This document shows, piece after piece, positions 50,110 to 61,216 of a DNA stretch of 64,000 nt. The stretch comes from Varroa destructor (taxonomy: Eukaryota; Arthropoda; Arachnida; Mesostigmata; Varroidae). Position 1 is the stretch's first letter, and each line of letters starts with the position of its first letter. Position numbers and translations under genes: made by a program. The stretch is from assembly GCF_002443255.2 (NCBI RefSeq), contig NW_019211457.1:40709126-40773125 (forward strand). Direction: 5' to 3'. The notes beneath the pieces were generated by a model. It ran no database searches. It saw only the letters and a program-made list of their open reading frames with translations, and was not told where the DNA came from.

Positions 50110-53100
50110 GCTTTTATGAAACCAAAAAGGAATCATAATGAGTTTCGGGAAGCACATTTAGACAAGTGTGTAAGAAAAAGAAGGACAAATCTACCTAGAA
50201 AAATTGAACTGCGTGTTCTGTGTGCCATCTGAGGTAGTACCTAATAATGGAAAACTTGCCAATAAGGTCATATCACCGACAGAGCTCGCGCTGATCGATT
50301 TCTCGCTTCGCGCAGTATAAATTGTGCTGGTAGCTATTGAATTAATGCTAACTACTGCAGGAACGCACGAAAGTGAGGCATAAAAATAGGACCATTACAG
50401 CAGTAGTGGTCGTATCGTAGTGGTCCAGTTTCTGCCTGTCACTTACAATTAGGGTGGATATTTGCTGTGGTCCATTATAGACCCGATCTCGTTGGCGCTC
50501 CGCTTCCATTGGTAATCTTACTTAACTAGCAGGAGAAAATGCTTTTGTTTGATGTTTCTCAGGCAAAGAATCTTTGCAGCGTTCTCGAAATTACTTATCT
50601 TAATGTACGACGCAGTAGCCAGCGACTATATTTCTTAACTCTGCGCCTATTTTCTATGATCCATTTATACATTTACGGTTTGAGTATAGAAAGATTGGTA
50701 AGCAACATTTACTGGTTAGTAGATCTTGAAGAACAGAATGGCCCATTGGCTCAAATAAGTCAATCAAATGATCTTTCCGATCAACTGGCTTAAAAGCAAT
50801 GGTAGACACTTGAGCAAATCGTGGCCCGTTTGAAATAGATAAATAATAAAATTCATTTTCAGGAGGTAACATTAGAAACCTTACGAACGATAATGGAAGA
50901 CGCCCAACGCACTTATCTAACGTGATGCGATCAAAGCTCTAGCAAAAATATACGCTATAAGGAAACACAGTAACACGCTTTTTAGTATGGTGACAAATGT
51001 TTTAATCGGCTCCCGCCTCTGGTGGCGTAAATCTTAAAATGCGCTGCAAATATCGGTCAGACATTTGTTCCCCTGTATATAAAGTTCGTCTTCTGGCGAT
51101 TGTCTGGTTCTTTTAACAGCAATTCAGTACAATAAACAAAATGATTAGGATTGGTTTATACAGTTTGTTTAAGGAACTACCATCGAATAGCAGTCTAAAC
51201 ATGGCAGACCGTAAAAATTCACTTAAATGATAATAGTTTTTAGCTGAGCTCAAGACCACCATTGTCGATATCTGTGCCTACTAACTCTAAGAAGTCGCCT
51301 TTCCTTGAGCGTAACGCAATACATATAAACAAACACACATATATATATAACGTTTGTAAAGAAATTTGTTCGGGTTCCTGTTGCGCTCTTCAACAAACCG
51401 CGCGCAGAACGAGACCCTGTCAAGTTATGATTTTGCCTAAATTTAATTCCGCTATACTTAATTTATATTTGCACACAATTACCTACTCGTTTAGTTGATT
51501 TGTTCACGGCATTGCCGCTTCATATGTCAAATAAGTCGTCTAAACAATTCCGTTTGTTCGAAGAAGGCACACGATTCATTAACAAATGTTATACAAATTG
51601 CGCGCACTGGATGGCGTCCAGAAGGTGGCTCTTGCTGACGGCTGGACGCAGCTGCTATCGGCCTCCTTAGTAAAATCGGCCAACTAGTTCCCGTTAAAAC
51701 AATAAATTCAAGTCCGATAGAATTTTTCAGTCAGATCATATCGGTGAAGTAACGTTGTCGAGACAGCTGCATGATTAACTGAGATTTATGTCAAATTCAG
51801 TTAATTTGTCTAAATCGGATCAAATCAATACAATTTAATATGGCTAATATAAATATAGGTACGTTTTCCGCTAACGGAATCGAAATAATAGCACACATCA
51901 ATCGTCTGTTCATGTAGTCGGGAGTAGGCCGTAGATTCTGAATGAAACAAGACGGAACACGACACGATCGATCGATCGATTTGGGAGTGGCCATGTATAG
52001 ATATAATAACAATAATAATACGCATCAAGCGTTGCACCCTCCGCACAGGACGGGGACAGCGTATGCTTGCGAACGATAGGGACCAAGCAATTAGCAACTT
52101 ACGTCTCATTTATCATTATTACTATGTATATGCATACATTAAGAGGAAGGCAGAACGTGCTAGGGAACCGATGCATGGTTCGGCCATTTATGGCAGACAT
52201 AAAATGGGGCCTCAAGCATACATTCAAATCCGCACTCGTAGAAACCAAGGCGAGCTGGACAATAATGCACTGCATCGTGTTTCGCCCGGCAGTACTCGTC
52301 TGTGTGGGTGTACAATATTTTCCGTCATAAAACGATTTTCCGTGTCACAATCGCACAGATCCCTCTACATATTGTGATATTTTTTCTACCTGTTAAATAG
52401 GTCTGATCCAATGGTCTCCTATAGTGTCTTTGTCGTTCGGTTTGTATGGACTTGCCGCATACGGACCAGCTTAAGTAAAAACTAGCTGAAGAGGCCCATC
52501 TTTGCCAATGCAGAGGCGAACCAGTATCTGTTGACTGTAAAAATATATGTTCGATGCGCTATGTATGTGTGGCGGCGTCTTACAGCGTTGGTATATTAAT
52601 CTATTTCTATTCTGAATAAAGACCTTATAACAGAGTTAGCAAAGTATAAACCCATAGAAAAATACAAACGGGATTGATAGGAAGACAGAGGGCTTTTTAT
52701 GTGTTGCGTACCGGGTATCTCAGTGCACGGATTCACAAGCAAAAAAAAAGCTTAGTGCAGCCTTGCGGGAAGTGTTGTGTCCGCACCTAGGCTTAGCTCC
52801 GCGTAACAAAAATGAATATTGACCATCCACACTCATTATCAGGACAACATTGTACGCTCTCATCTCGCTACTTCATTTGTAGCTTGCAGCTTATAAAACA
52901 GTAAAAAAGCTCATTGCATGGTATGAGATATTTACGTATTTGCATCGCACAAATAACCCGTGCCCGTCTGTTTGCAGGATTATGAAGAAACACGTTCAGT
53001 TTACAGCATACAACTGAAGCAATGGGTTGATTTGGTTGAACGACGCCTAATTATCTAAAGTAACCCAGATCAAAACGGGTGTCTTCGGTATTGGCTTTAA

Positions 53101-53963
53101 TCTAGAGACAATGAAGGCAACGTAATGTTTCGAGAGGATTCAATGCAGGCTTAACCGCCCAACGCAGATCATTTGGCTTTTGTTTTCTGGAACACATATA
53201 ATGCCGTTGTAAGGACGGTGCTGATTGCCGTGGGTCGATCTTTTTACCATAGGTACTAGACTCCGCAGGTATCTAAAGCTGTTTGCTAATAGCTTAATAA
53301 ACGCTTTGGGGCTTGCACCTTAGATGGTGATCTGGTGGCCTCTTTACCTCTATAAATACAAACAGTTAACGTTGGCTAAAAAAGAAGAGCAGTGTATTTA
53401 CATAACCTGAGATAGAGGTATCCGGATGATGAGACGAACAATCGAAAATGTACGATAACGATTCACTTGCGTGAATTTCTCTGTAAACCAGTCGAAATTT
53501 GTGATTTGTGACAGTTTTAAGCCGTACAAACTTATACGATAGCGACCTTTTCAAGTTAGCATAATATCCAACTTTGCCCTGCTCTGGTTGAACAAAGATA
53601 TAGCTTTAAGTTACATGTTATGGTTTCATCCATGTCGTTAACGTAGCCAACGTGTGATAGGTGATCTTAAATTTAAAAAAACAATCATTTGAGTATTCCC
53701 ATAAAGGTGATTTTCTAATCTTCAGCGAATCCATAGCCAATGAAGAGAATTTGTTTAAACCTTTCTCACTTTAAATCCGCATCCGCTCAAGAAAGTAACG
53801 TGCACGAAGAAAATGATAACTGCCTTTTCATTTTATTATGACAGCAGTTGATTTTTCATCGATGCCCTTTTCGTTACTTTATTTCAATCAACTTTACTAT
53901 ATGTATCTCGGTAGTGGAGTAGCTCTCATTGTATCCTAGCAACAATATTACGATGTATTCTAC
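50110..53963. other. AT-rich stretch, frames not supported
   Basis: Plus-strand frames at 50539-50793 and 52063-52377 start with ATG and look protein-like in composition. Each overlaps another equally plausible frame (50654-50872 minus; 52067-52330 plus), and none has a domain. A short CGAT repeat lies at 51965-51980. Confidence 0.4.
51965..51980. repeat. CGAT tetranucleotide run
   Basis: Four CGAT units. The unit is self-complementary, so the run is a perfect palindrome. Confidence 0.85.
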
Positions 53964-54084
53964 CTAGATTGAAAGAAGGCACATAGTCAGGCTTGCGGCT
54001 TGCAGTTTGGCCCGTTTTGTTAATCACATCAGGACAAGCGTTGCAACCTTCCCTGGAACATCCTTCACCTTCTTCAGGAATACC
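53964..54084 (-). CDS. Possible internal exon with a Cys cluster
   Basis: On the minus strand an acceptor TTGCTTAGCTTCAG ends at 54085. The frame that opens reads GIPEEGEGCSREGCNACPDV and continues to a donor-like CTAG|GTAGAA after 53964 (40 codons plus one base). The in-frame stop lies just before the acceptor, so the open part coincides with the splice-bounded part. The Cys-x4-Cys-x2-Cys cluster suggests an extracellular or metal-binding segment, but I cannot name it. The plus strand over the same bases is also open and follows its own acceptor-like TACCTAG, so orientation is uncertain. Confidence 0.25.
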
Positions 54085-54483
54085 CTGAAGCTAAGCAATC
54101 CGACCAACTTCGATGATTCCATTTGAAATTTAAAATAGTGATGGGGTAATCCATCGCAAGCAGATCGGGTCTGGATAATCTGAACTCTATTTGTTTGGGT
54201 ATCTTAGAAATAGTGATTTACTTAGTGAATCTAATTCGACTGCCAATTGCCAGGCCTCGTTTCTATAATAAGCCTAATTTTTCTATTCTTATTCGTCTAA
54301 TGTCCCTGTTCAGGCAGAAGTTAAGCTGTGACAAGTGAAAAACTTGGCAGTTGCTTGTCATTTCATTTGTTTGCTTTACTGGAATAATTACATTAATAAC
54401 ATTAACTTACTGTCAAATCCAACAAATGGCGCATCTGTTACGTTGTGAGCTAAGTTGTCTGTTTACCTTCGACGTCGCCACAG

Positions 54484-54657
54484 CTAACAGAGCTGCCATC
54501 AGCAACCCCGGATAACTCGCCGCCTGCAAGTCCAGTCCCATCGAATGCGTCGACCGAGACAGCTTCAAAAGGTTCTCTTCAACCGTCTAAATCAACAAAG
54601 CCAAGCAACGACGAAGATCTATTTTCTTGCACCACTTGGGTCTGCGTAATCTTCTAG
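54484..54657 (+). CDS. Pro/Ser/Thr-rich exon of an unrecognised gene
   Basis: After an acceptor at 54483 (ACGTCGCCACAG) the frame is open for 57 codons and reads LTELPSATPDNSPPASPVPS followed by further Ser, Thr, Asn and Lys. This is the composition of a disordered linker in a nuclear or mucin-like protein and is unlikely to arise by chance at this density. No Met occurs in it, so it is an internal or last exon. It meets a stop at 54655, or leaves by AAAAG|GTTCTC (about 54573, phase 1). A strong acceptor CTCTTTTCAG at 54730 follows; joined to that donor it stays open for 20 more codons. Unspliced, the end reads DEDLFSCTTWVC. Function unknown. Confidence 0.35.
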   Translation, partial: LTELPSATPDNSPPASPVPSNASTETASKGSLQPSKSTKPSNDEDLFSCTTWVCVIF

Positions 54658-54730
54658 GAAAACCCCACAACACGACAAGTACTTCCAAGCAAGCTACCCC
54701 TCTGTCGATGTGGCGAGCAACTCTTTTCAG

Positions 54731-54851
54731 GTGCCCTGAACGTGAACACACTACAGAAAACAGGCCTAGTTTTATACACATTCCTAAAGTGATCTTGTCG
54801 TTGTTGCGGCGGAACGTTAGGCTTAGAAAGGCAGTACGGAAAATTGTATAA
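54731..54851 (+). CDS. Possible exon following the Pro/Ser/Thr-rich exon
   Basis: It begins at a strong acceptor (AACTCTTTTCAG). Read in phase 2 it encodes CPEREHTTENRPSFIHIPKV and then a basic tail ending RKAVRKIV before TAA 54849-54851. Read in phase 1 it gives a different 20-residue end stopping near 54791. Only phase 1 is compatible with a donor in the preceding exon. The acceptor is the support; the frame is undecided. Confidence 0.25.
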
Positions 54852-55466
54852 TAGTTAAGACTCATTGCTCAACAAAGTGGCTTAGAAGACTGAGTAAATT
54901 GCCACTGGGGCATGATAGATCAATTTTTCAAGCTATTTCGGCAGGTTTCATTTTCGGAAATGCTTTCTGCTATAGACTAGCTCGTTTGAGGGACTACATG
55001 TCAATAACTGCTTTGTCAAAAGGGTCCATACGTTAAGGAGAAAATTGAGGAAAAAGAACCAGTATATCAACGATGAATACTAGTAATGCAAAAGCTAATA
55101 TCAACTTATTGCCTAAGCCAAGACGGCATCCACGATGCAGGTTTACGCTGTAACTTAGTAAGTTAGATATGATGTCACACAGAAACACTATTATTCAATA
55201 GCACACGTGGCTGGTCATAATAACATTCATTATTATTGCCAAGTAAACATCATTCTACACTACAGGTCAATAGTTTACTATGGAATTGAAGGGTCTATGT
55301 GATATCTATAACCAGCTAATCAAATATTGAAGATATACTATCGTATGTCATGGATAGTCGCACTTCTAACTTACTAACGATTTGACGTAAAATTCATTTG
55401 TTATCGTTACAATCCTAAGGACGATTAAGCAATTTTATCTAACCGCATAATAATATATAAATAATG

Positions 55467-55505
<39 letters not shown>

Positions 55506-57027
55506 AAATATAAAATAAATAATATGTACATAAATGTTGCTTTCACTAACATGTGTAATTACGAAACAACGATGGAGCTGGCGCGCAGTCTCCTGTCGTG
55601 TAGTCCTTCGGTCGGTAGGCCAGACTGATATCCACCGTCGTTTACTTTCAATCCTGTCAGCTGGCGTTAAAAGCCAGCTTTTTAGATCAGTATAGTTCGA
55701 TGCTGGCCTCTGATGTGGGAGATGCCTTTCGGACAAAGCTGACAGATGAAATCTGCATATGAAAAAAATAGCATGACCCAATCGACTGGGTTTCTTTCAA
55801 ACGTATCAACTACGGACATAGACGAGTAGTTTCGCTCAGCAGGGCAACAATATAACATGTATAATTTCTGTGCACGAAAGTTAGATACGATCTTACCAAT
55901 GGTAGCAACGAGAGAGTACAATTTACGAAGCTACTTCTTCTTTTATGTCACCGTGCGGGATACTTTGAACCTTCCTGAACGGAGAAATTTCTGCAAACGA
56001 TTCTTTGGGGCGGATGCTACGTGCACAAAATTACATATGTATGTGAATCTGTTATAGTAAATATGGACAACTTCATTAAGAATGTTTATTATATTAGGAA
56101 TATTATATATTGCTGGCTAGCAACGACGGCTTGGAAGCGTAGCACAGTGTTGAACTACTACGTTTTGGGGGGCTGAGCGCGATCGTTTTACCCACGATTT
56201 CGTTCAACACAAAATCATAAATTATCTAACTATATTGTTTCTTATTGGATCTGGAACTTGTTTACACGATACGGGTCGCCTATTTACAAGATCTCACTAG
56301 CAAATAATCTAAACCGACCGTATTTATCGGTTCTTTTTTACAGTGTTTCAATTGGTGTTATAGTTAGTAGTAACTGTATTGCGAATAAATTTACCTGTTT
56401 GACTATGGCTTGGTCCTGATATCTTTCACAGTGCGCAGCGGTAACGCAAGCCAGCAAAGGAGTGCCTACGTCAATCTCAGAACGCACACGCGCCTACTTT
56501 ATATATATTTAGTTAGATCAGAATAAAGGGAGTGTGTTCACGAGGTGTCGATACGTATTTCTGAGAAAACTGTGGTAATGTGCCGATAAGGAAGTGGCCA
56601 TTCATTGGACGGACCTGTAAATTACGTAATCTGCCTGAGTGCGTCGGAGTCTCTTCGCAAACACGCTCTTTTTTGCCCTGTGCACAAATCGTTCGCAGAT
56701 ATGATCTACTACTACTACTGCACGTCTAACGCCTTCGATAATCACAACAAATTCGTAAAGTTAATGTATTACTGATACGCCGACGGCCATGTTGATTTCA
56801 CCGTTTCAAGCGCCGTTACATCGACTGGATTACGTACGCTTCAGCGATGGTGGCCGCTTCATACTGACCCGCTTTTTAACCCGACATTTTGAAGGTAGAC
56901 AATCGAGTTAGTACCCTTATTGGTAACGTTTACTATAGTAGTGTCAAGATAAGTGCATCAGTTAGTAAATGATAATGATAAATAAGTATTTATATATATA
57001 TTATGAGGAGGTCCGCCTTAGAGGCTT
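54852..57027. other. AT-rich stretch with an AT microsatellite
   Basis: It includes the AT run at 55.47 kb and a CTA run near 56.71 kb. The 118-codon minus frame at 55425-55781 runs through the AT repeat and is not called. Confidence 0.55.
55474..55502. repeat. AT dinucleotide microsatellite
   Basis: About 14 AT units flanked by further AT-rich alternation. Confidence 0.95.
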
Positions 57028-57042
57028 TTGGCAGACTTTTTC

Positions 57043-57264
57043 GTTCCTAGTGTGCAAAAGAATAAGGACGATTCGTCTTTCTGCCTACACAAGAGGAATT
57101 ATAGGAACAAATTACGGGTCCACGACATACTCAACGAAACACGTATGAGCCGCAGAGACTATTGCCGTCGAACATTGTCTCGCATAGTGAAGTATCGCCA
57201 AGTTGGTCACAGCTGTGGCCATATGCCCTTTTGCTACCAAATCATCTGCAAAAATCCTTTCTAA
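57043..57264 (+). CDS. Possible terminal exon, unrecognised
   Basis: An acceptor-like GGCTTTTGGCAG (the AG lies about ten bases before this frame is taken up) precedes a frame that runs to TAA 57262-57264. The product has regularly placed Cys residues (FCLHKR, DYCRR, HSCGH, FCYQ, ICKN) and many basic residues, but no named domain. No poly-A signal lies close behind. It is listed because of the acceptor and the Cys pattern. Confidence 0.18.
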   Translation, partial: VPSVQKNKDDSSFCLHKRNYRNKLRVHDILNETRMSRRDYCRRTLSRIVKYRQVGHSCGHMPFCYQIICKNPF

Positions 57265-57467
57265 TTCTACATTTTCTTATGTAATCGTTAAGAGTTATGG
57301 AACTTGTTAGAGAAAGCTTAGCTGACTTGGTAGAGATTCGACTGAGCTGCTTCTCATTCTCCTGTTTCATATAGGAAAGGCGAAAAACAAGCCACGAAGA
57401 CTTACTATGCAGAGGCATTTGGCAATGGTTGGCAAGCAATAGTTTACCTTCGAATCAGTGGTGGAAG

Positions 57468-57509
57468 CCCAAGTTTCTTTTACCTACTGAGAAACCCAAG
57501 TTTCTTTTA
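57468..57509 (+). repeat. 15-bp direct repeat, 27-bp period
   Basis: CCCAAGTTTCTTTTA occurs at 57468-57482 and again at 57495-57509, with the flanking bases partly conserved. It is a small tandem duplication. Confidence 0.8.
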
Positions 57510-59138
57510 TGCGACGCCGTTAGCGACTCGTCGAGCGTAATTGAATATACAACTATAATAATTTTCTCGAAAATCGCATTTCAGCTGCTTACCTTGCGCG
57601 AGTTGGACTGTTTCGTCATCAACTAATCATCCGGCGTCGGGCGTCACAGTGCTATAGATAACCACTTGAATACTATGAGTATAAGCTATGGGCAAGCTGA
57701 GACGAAGCTCACGCACTTCGTTCATAGAACATTTATGCTATATCATAAGTCGCCCTGCAGCGCGCCGTTTCTGACCGGCTTTGTAAGTTCTGAGCTGTGT
57801 CTTCGGGCATCCTATATTCCTGGAGTCTTCCAGGTACACGTGTCAGTATACACCTTTGGAAAAACAGAGAATGCTTTTCTACAAACGTATAACATAGAGT
57901 TTTTTTCTTTGGCGGCGAAAGGATTTCCCTTGCCAATGGAAGAAACGAAAATACGATACAGTAAATAAAAAAATGCTGAAAAAGAAGCTGCATTGAAGCA
58001 GGACAGCGATGCTTTGGAGCGTCATGTCAGGTTCGTATCTGTGCGAACGCTTGTAGAGTAGGCGACCCCATAAAGCTTTCGGCTAGGGTGGGGTTTAAGG
58101 CAACACCTGATTATCCTTCAGGACTATTTCGTTTGATTTTCGTTGCTTATGGTCATTATGAGTATTTCATCGATTGAGCTTTGCTAGCTGGGATCTGCAC
58201 TATGCACCCTTGGATGCACAAAAGAAAAACTGTCGTTTCTCATCAAGACGTAAACAAAATGTATAGCCGTTCGAATTTTTTTCTCTTACACTCTATGTGT
58301 ACAATTGTTATCTATTCCAGACCTTAAGAAGGTCGAAGAAGAATTACCTTCAGTACAAACTAGCTTCTAATGGAACAAGGATATGTAGCATAAGACATAC
58401 GGCTTGCTTCTGATAAACAACAGTGAGTCCATGGGCCACCTATTAACGTCAACTTATATATTAACAATATTTTATGCTTTTAGATCCGGTTAGATTACGC
58501 TATTCTTAACACACAAGAAAAATTCGTGGGTTTAGCTGCCTGAATATCTTAAGTAGGAACCCTTTCGTTTATTATTATGAAAAACTACTACGCAAATACA
58601 CACAAAGGAAGTAGATTTGCTCTTTACTTTTCCATAGTTTATGCAACATGCATATCGAACCTCAAATCAGCAGTGTCCCCACGTAAAAATTCCGTAAGAC
58701 GTTACGTTGCTTGTATCATCTCAATAGAAGCGCTATTCATTTGTTAACCTGATGCCACGTGTATTCCTACAAGATCGTGCCGGGCAACGTAGAACGGTAG
58801 TATTTGCGCAGTGGCTTGGACGTCTAAGTTTCTGGTTAAAAATAACCAGAACTTCCTAGCTCTAACTTCGCCGCCCTGGACGTATGCCTACTCAACACAA
58901 ACAATGCTACAGCATAAAGTTTCTGTTCGGACTGAGAGTCAAAAGAAAGGGCCGGTTATAACTAGAAGGGTATCGTGCAATCCTAATTTTGAAAACCGAG
59001 CTTTTTTTATATTCATTTTTCCGGACTTACGTGTGACACATCGTCACTCTGAAGATGTAAAGTAAGACACGTGAACGGTTCTATTTGAATTCAATTATTT
59101 CATGTCATAACAAACTACCCTAGATAATTAGTCTCTGT

Positions 59139-59162
59139 GGGCCGGGCCGGGCCGGGCCGGGC
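59139..59162 (+). repeat. GGGCC tandem repeat, G-quadruplex-prone
   Basis: Nearly five GGGCC units stand isolated in AT-rich sequence. Five G-triplets with two-base spacers can form a G-quadruplex, and the run is also locally self-complementary. Confidence 0.9.
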
Positions 59163-60837
59163 AGGAAATTGTCTGTAGGGTCGTTTGTGCTGTTTACTTC
59201 GCTAAATTCGTTGACTAAGCCATCCATGTTATTCTGTCACTGCGTGCGGTCTTCAGGATGCCATTTCTAACCAGAAGAGGTTCGGTGAGAGATTGACTGG
59301 CCAATCGAGCATAGGTCATAGCTTATGTAGGAAGATGTAACCCTTTCTTTTTAGTTATATATTCGGGTACCAGGAACCAATTATTATGTTGATGTTACGT
59401 GAGCGTTTAGATATGTCAGTTACGATTTTGTAGACTTACCATGTTATCATTATCGCTTTGAAATTCGCTAACCAGGTAGATTCAAATATTGTCTTTGACG
59501 ATATGGATTACAAATGCCTCTTATATGCGTTTGTCTGAGTCAAACTGTTGATGGTCAACTGTTGAGGGATCGCAGTCCCTCTCTGATCTAATAATGCCAT
59601 GGGCCTGCTATATACCTACCTCTGGGGGTGGTATCTTTAGTTTAAGTTCACTCTCATTATATGGTATTAGCCATTCGATCCAAATAAAAATCTACGCAAG
59701 GGAATGATTAATTGCACGATGTTATCTTCATATACGCGTGCTATCTCTGAAACATTAAGCTATGCCAGGGGCAGGTTTTGGAAATGAACGAAGGGCGGGT
59801 ACATTTACATAATAAAACTCTACATATGAATGTGATAAATACATCTCTGGGTATTTATTTCAAAAGTAAATGCTCGTGCACCTGCTTCAAAAAAACTGAC
59901 AGTCGGACATACTGTATTGTCTTTGAGGTTCTAGAGATGTATATCTTCCAAGCGTATCATATCCCTAGAAACTTCGTTGAAGGCAGGTCTAAAGAATGGA
60001 CCCGTAGCGGATCCTAGCCGAACGTTTTTGTTGTGTGACGCTTCGACTTAAAAAAGAGATTGTCGGGGGTGGCAATAGGCTAAACTATTCGGTAATTAGA
60101 TGAAATTCAGGACCGGTTTTGACTGAGATTGTTTCAGTCACATTTCTATTTTTCTAACTTATTACGTTTATCCAATATAATGCAGAAATTGATATTTCTA
60201 CAAAGTGTAAGTTAAAAATAAAAGTGTCATACCTAAAATAATATAAGCACTATCGTTTTTTTTTGGTAAATAAGAAGCATTATCAAGATTAGGCCTGAAC
60301 TTAAGGAAATTTCGAATTCAACTAGTGAAATTAATCTTAATTATCACACCCACTATGTGTCCTTGAGTATATATCAGGCCCTTATCAGTTTCCGACAATG
60401 CCAGCATCACCTAACAATTCTTAGACTTTATATTAAATCATTTAGGGAAAAATGTTCCGTAGTGTTAGATAGCGTTACTCACACTGAACATATTATATAA
60501 GTCATGCCTGCAGTCATTTAGATGAATATTTAGATATTAACAAACTTATTTACGAATCAATAAATGTGCTTATCTTTTTATTACAGCTATTTTTATTTAT
60601 ATGTATGATTTTATGGGCAGAAGATATACTTCGTCCGAAGTCGTTGTTGTCAATACGGATGTTTTCTGTACTGAGCGCTTATTTTAGCACTATTTAGGTA
60701 CGGTAAAATCATTTTAAACAATTTTTGTTAGTGAGTTAAGCACTGGGCAGAGAGTTTCTTTCGTTAACTACAGAGGCTATATCACTTCGTGTCGAGTCTA
60801 AGGGTTGAATGTTCTGCCCTGACACTTAGCTAGACCC

Positions 60838-60903
60838 ATGTCGAGCAGACGAAAAAGCACGGAGACTACGAAGGTTGAGGTCAAGCCAAACCCTTGCCAG
60901 TGA
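60838..60903 (+). CDS. Possible alternative first exon of the zinc-finger gene
   Basis: An ATG at 60838 opens 21 codons, MSSRRKSTETTKVEVKPNPC and one more, ending at a donor CCA|GTGAGA (exon 60838-60899, phase 2). Spliced to an acceptor ATTCGTAG at 61250 it would continue in frame into the segment leading to the zinc fingers. The intron's 3' end is pyrimidine-poor, and a second short ATG frame (60957-61037, MSSKRLDPCALSFSKPAASS) lies between. A 75-codon minus frame (60826-61053) covers the same bases and could be the real or the shadow reading. Confidence 0.25.
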   Translation: MSSRRKSTETTKVEVKPNPCQ

Positions 60904-61216
60904 GAACAAAGTGTGTGTGCTGTATCCGCCATCGAAACAATGAATTAAAGAGAACGATGTCGTCAAAGCGACTTGACCCTTGTGCCCTTTCGTTCTCAAA
61001 ACCAGCTGCATCCTCATCAAAGGCAATCGTTTGCTAGTGTTCGCAGTTTTCATGTTTTCTTAGCATATCCTACTTTGTCCTTGTACTGTCAATCCATAAG
61101 TTTTGTTTTTGACCTCTGTTTTGTATAGCTGTTTAGAGCATACAGCCTTTTACAGGTAAAGTCCTGTTCATTCAAAATACAAGTTTCCGTGCTACAAACC
61201 CATCGTGTGCAGGATA

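Larger units (their letters stand above)
45300..50110. other. GC-rich block, likely gene-bearing, frames unresolved
   Basis: Composition is clearly above the window mean, especially at 47.6-50.1 kb. The PAN-domain exon (minus strand) is its one recognisable coding part. Between 49.2 and 50.1 kb the plus strand is purine-rich, and both strands are open for long spans: minus frames of 164 and 128 codons overlap plus frames starting at ATG 49278 (52 codons), near 49499, and at ATG 49726 (48 codons, MALIRRTRKPQEENDEQETR). Both strands cannot all be coding, and no domain decides it. The PAN exon would favour minus-strand transcription; the purine-rich codons favour plus. Confidence 0.4.
57265..60830. 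other. AT-rich stretch, repeats only
   Basis: It holds the direct repeat at 57.47-57.51 kb and the GGGCC run at 59.14 kb. Frames at 57666-57968, 58811-59065 and 59778-60017 have no supporting features. Confidence 0.5.

Noticed and set aside
52063..52377. 104-codon plus-strand frame from ATG
   Set aside because: Protein-like composition, but an equally plausible 87-codon frame overlaps it on the same strand and neither has a domain or promoter.
55425..55781. 118-codon minus-strand frame
   Set aside because: A large part is translation of the AT microsatellite (Ile/Tyr run).
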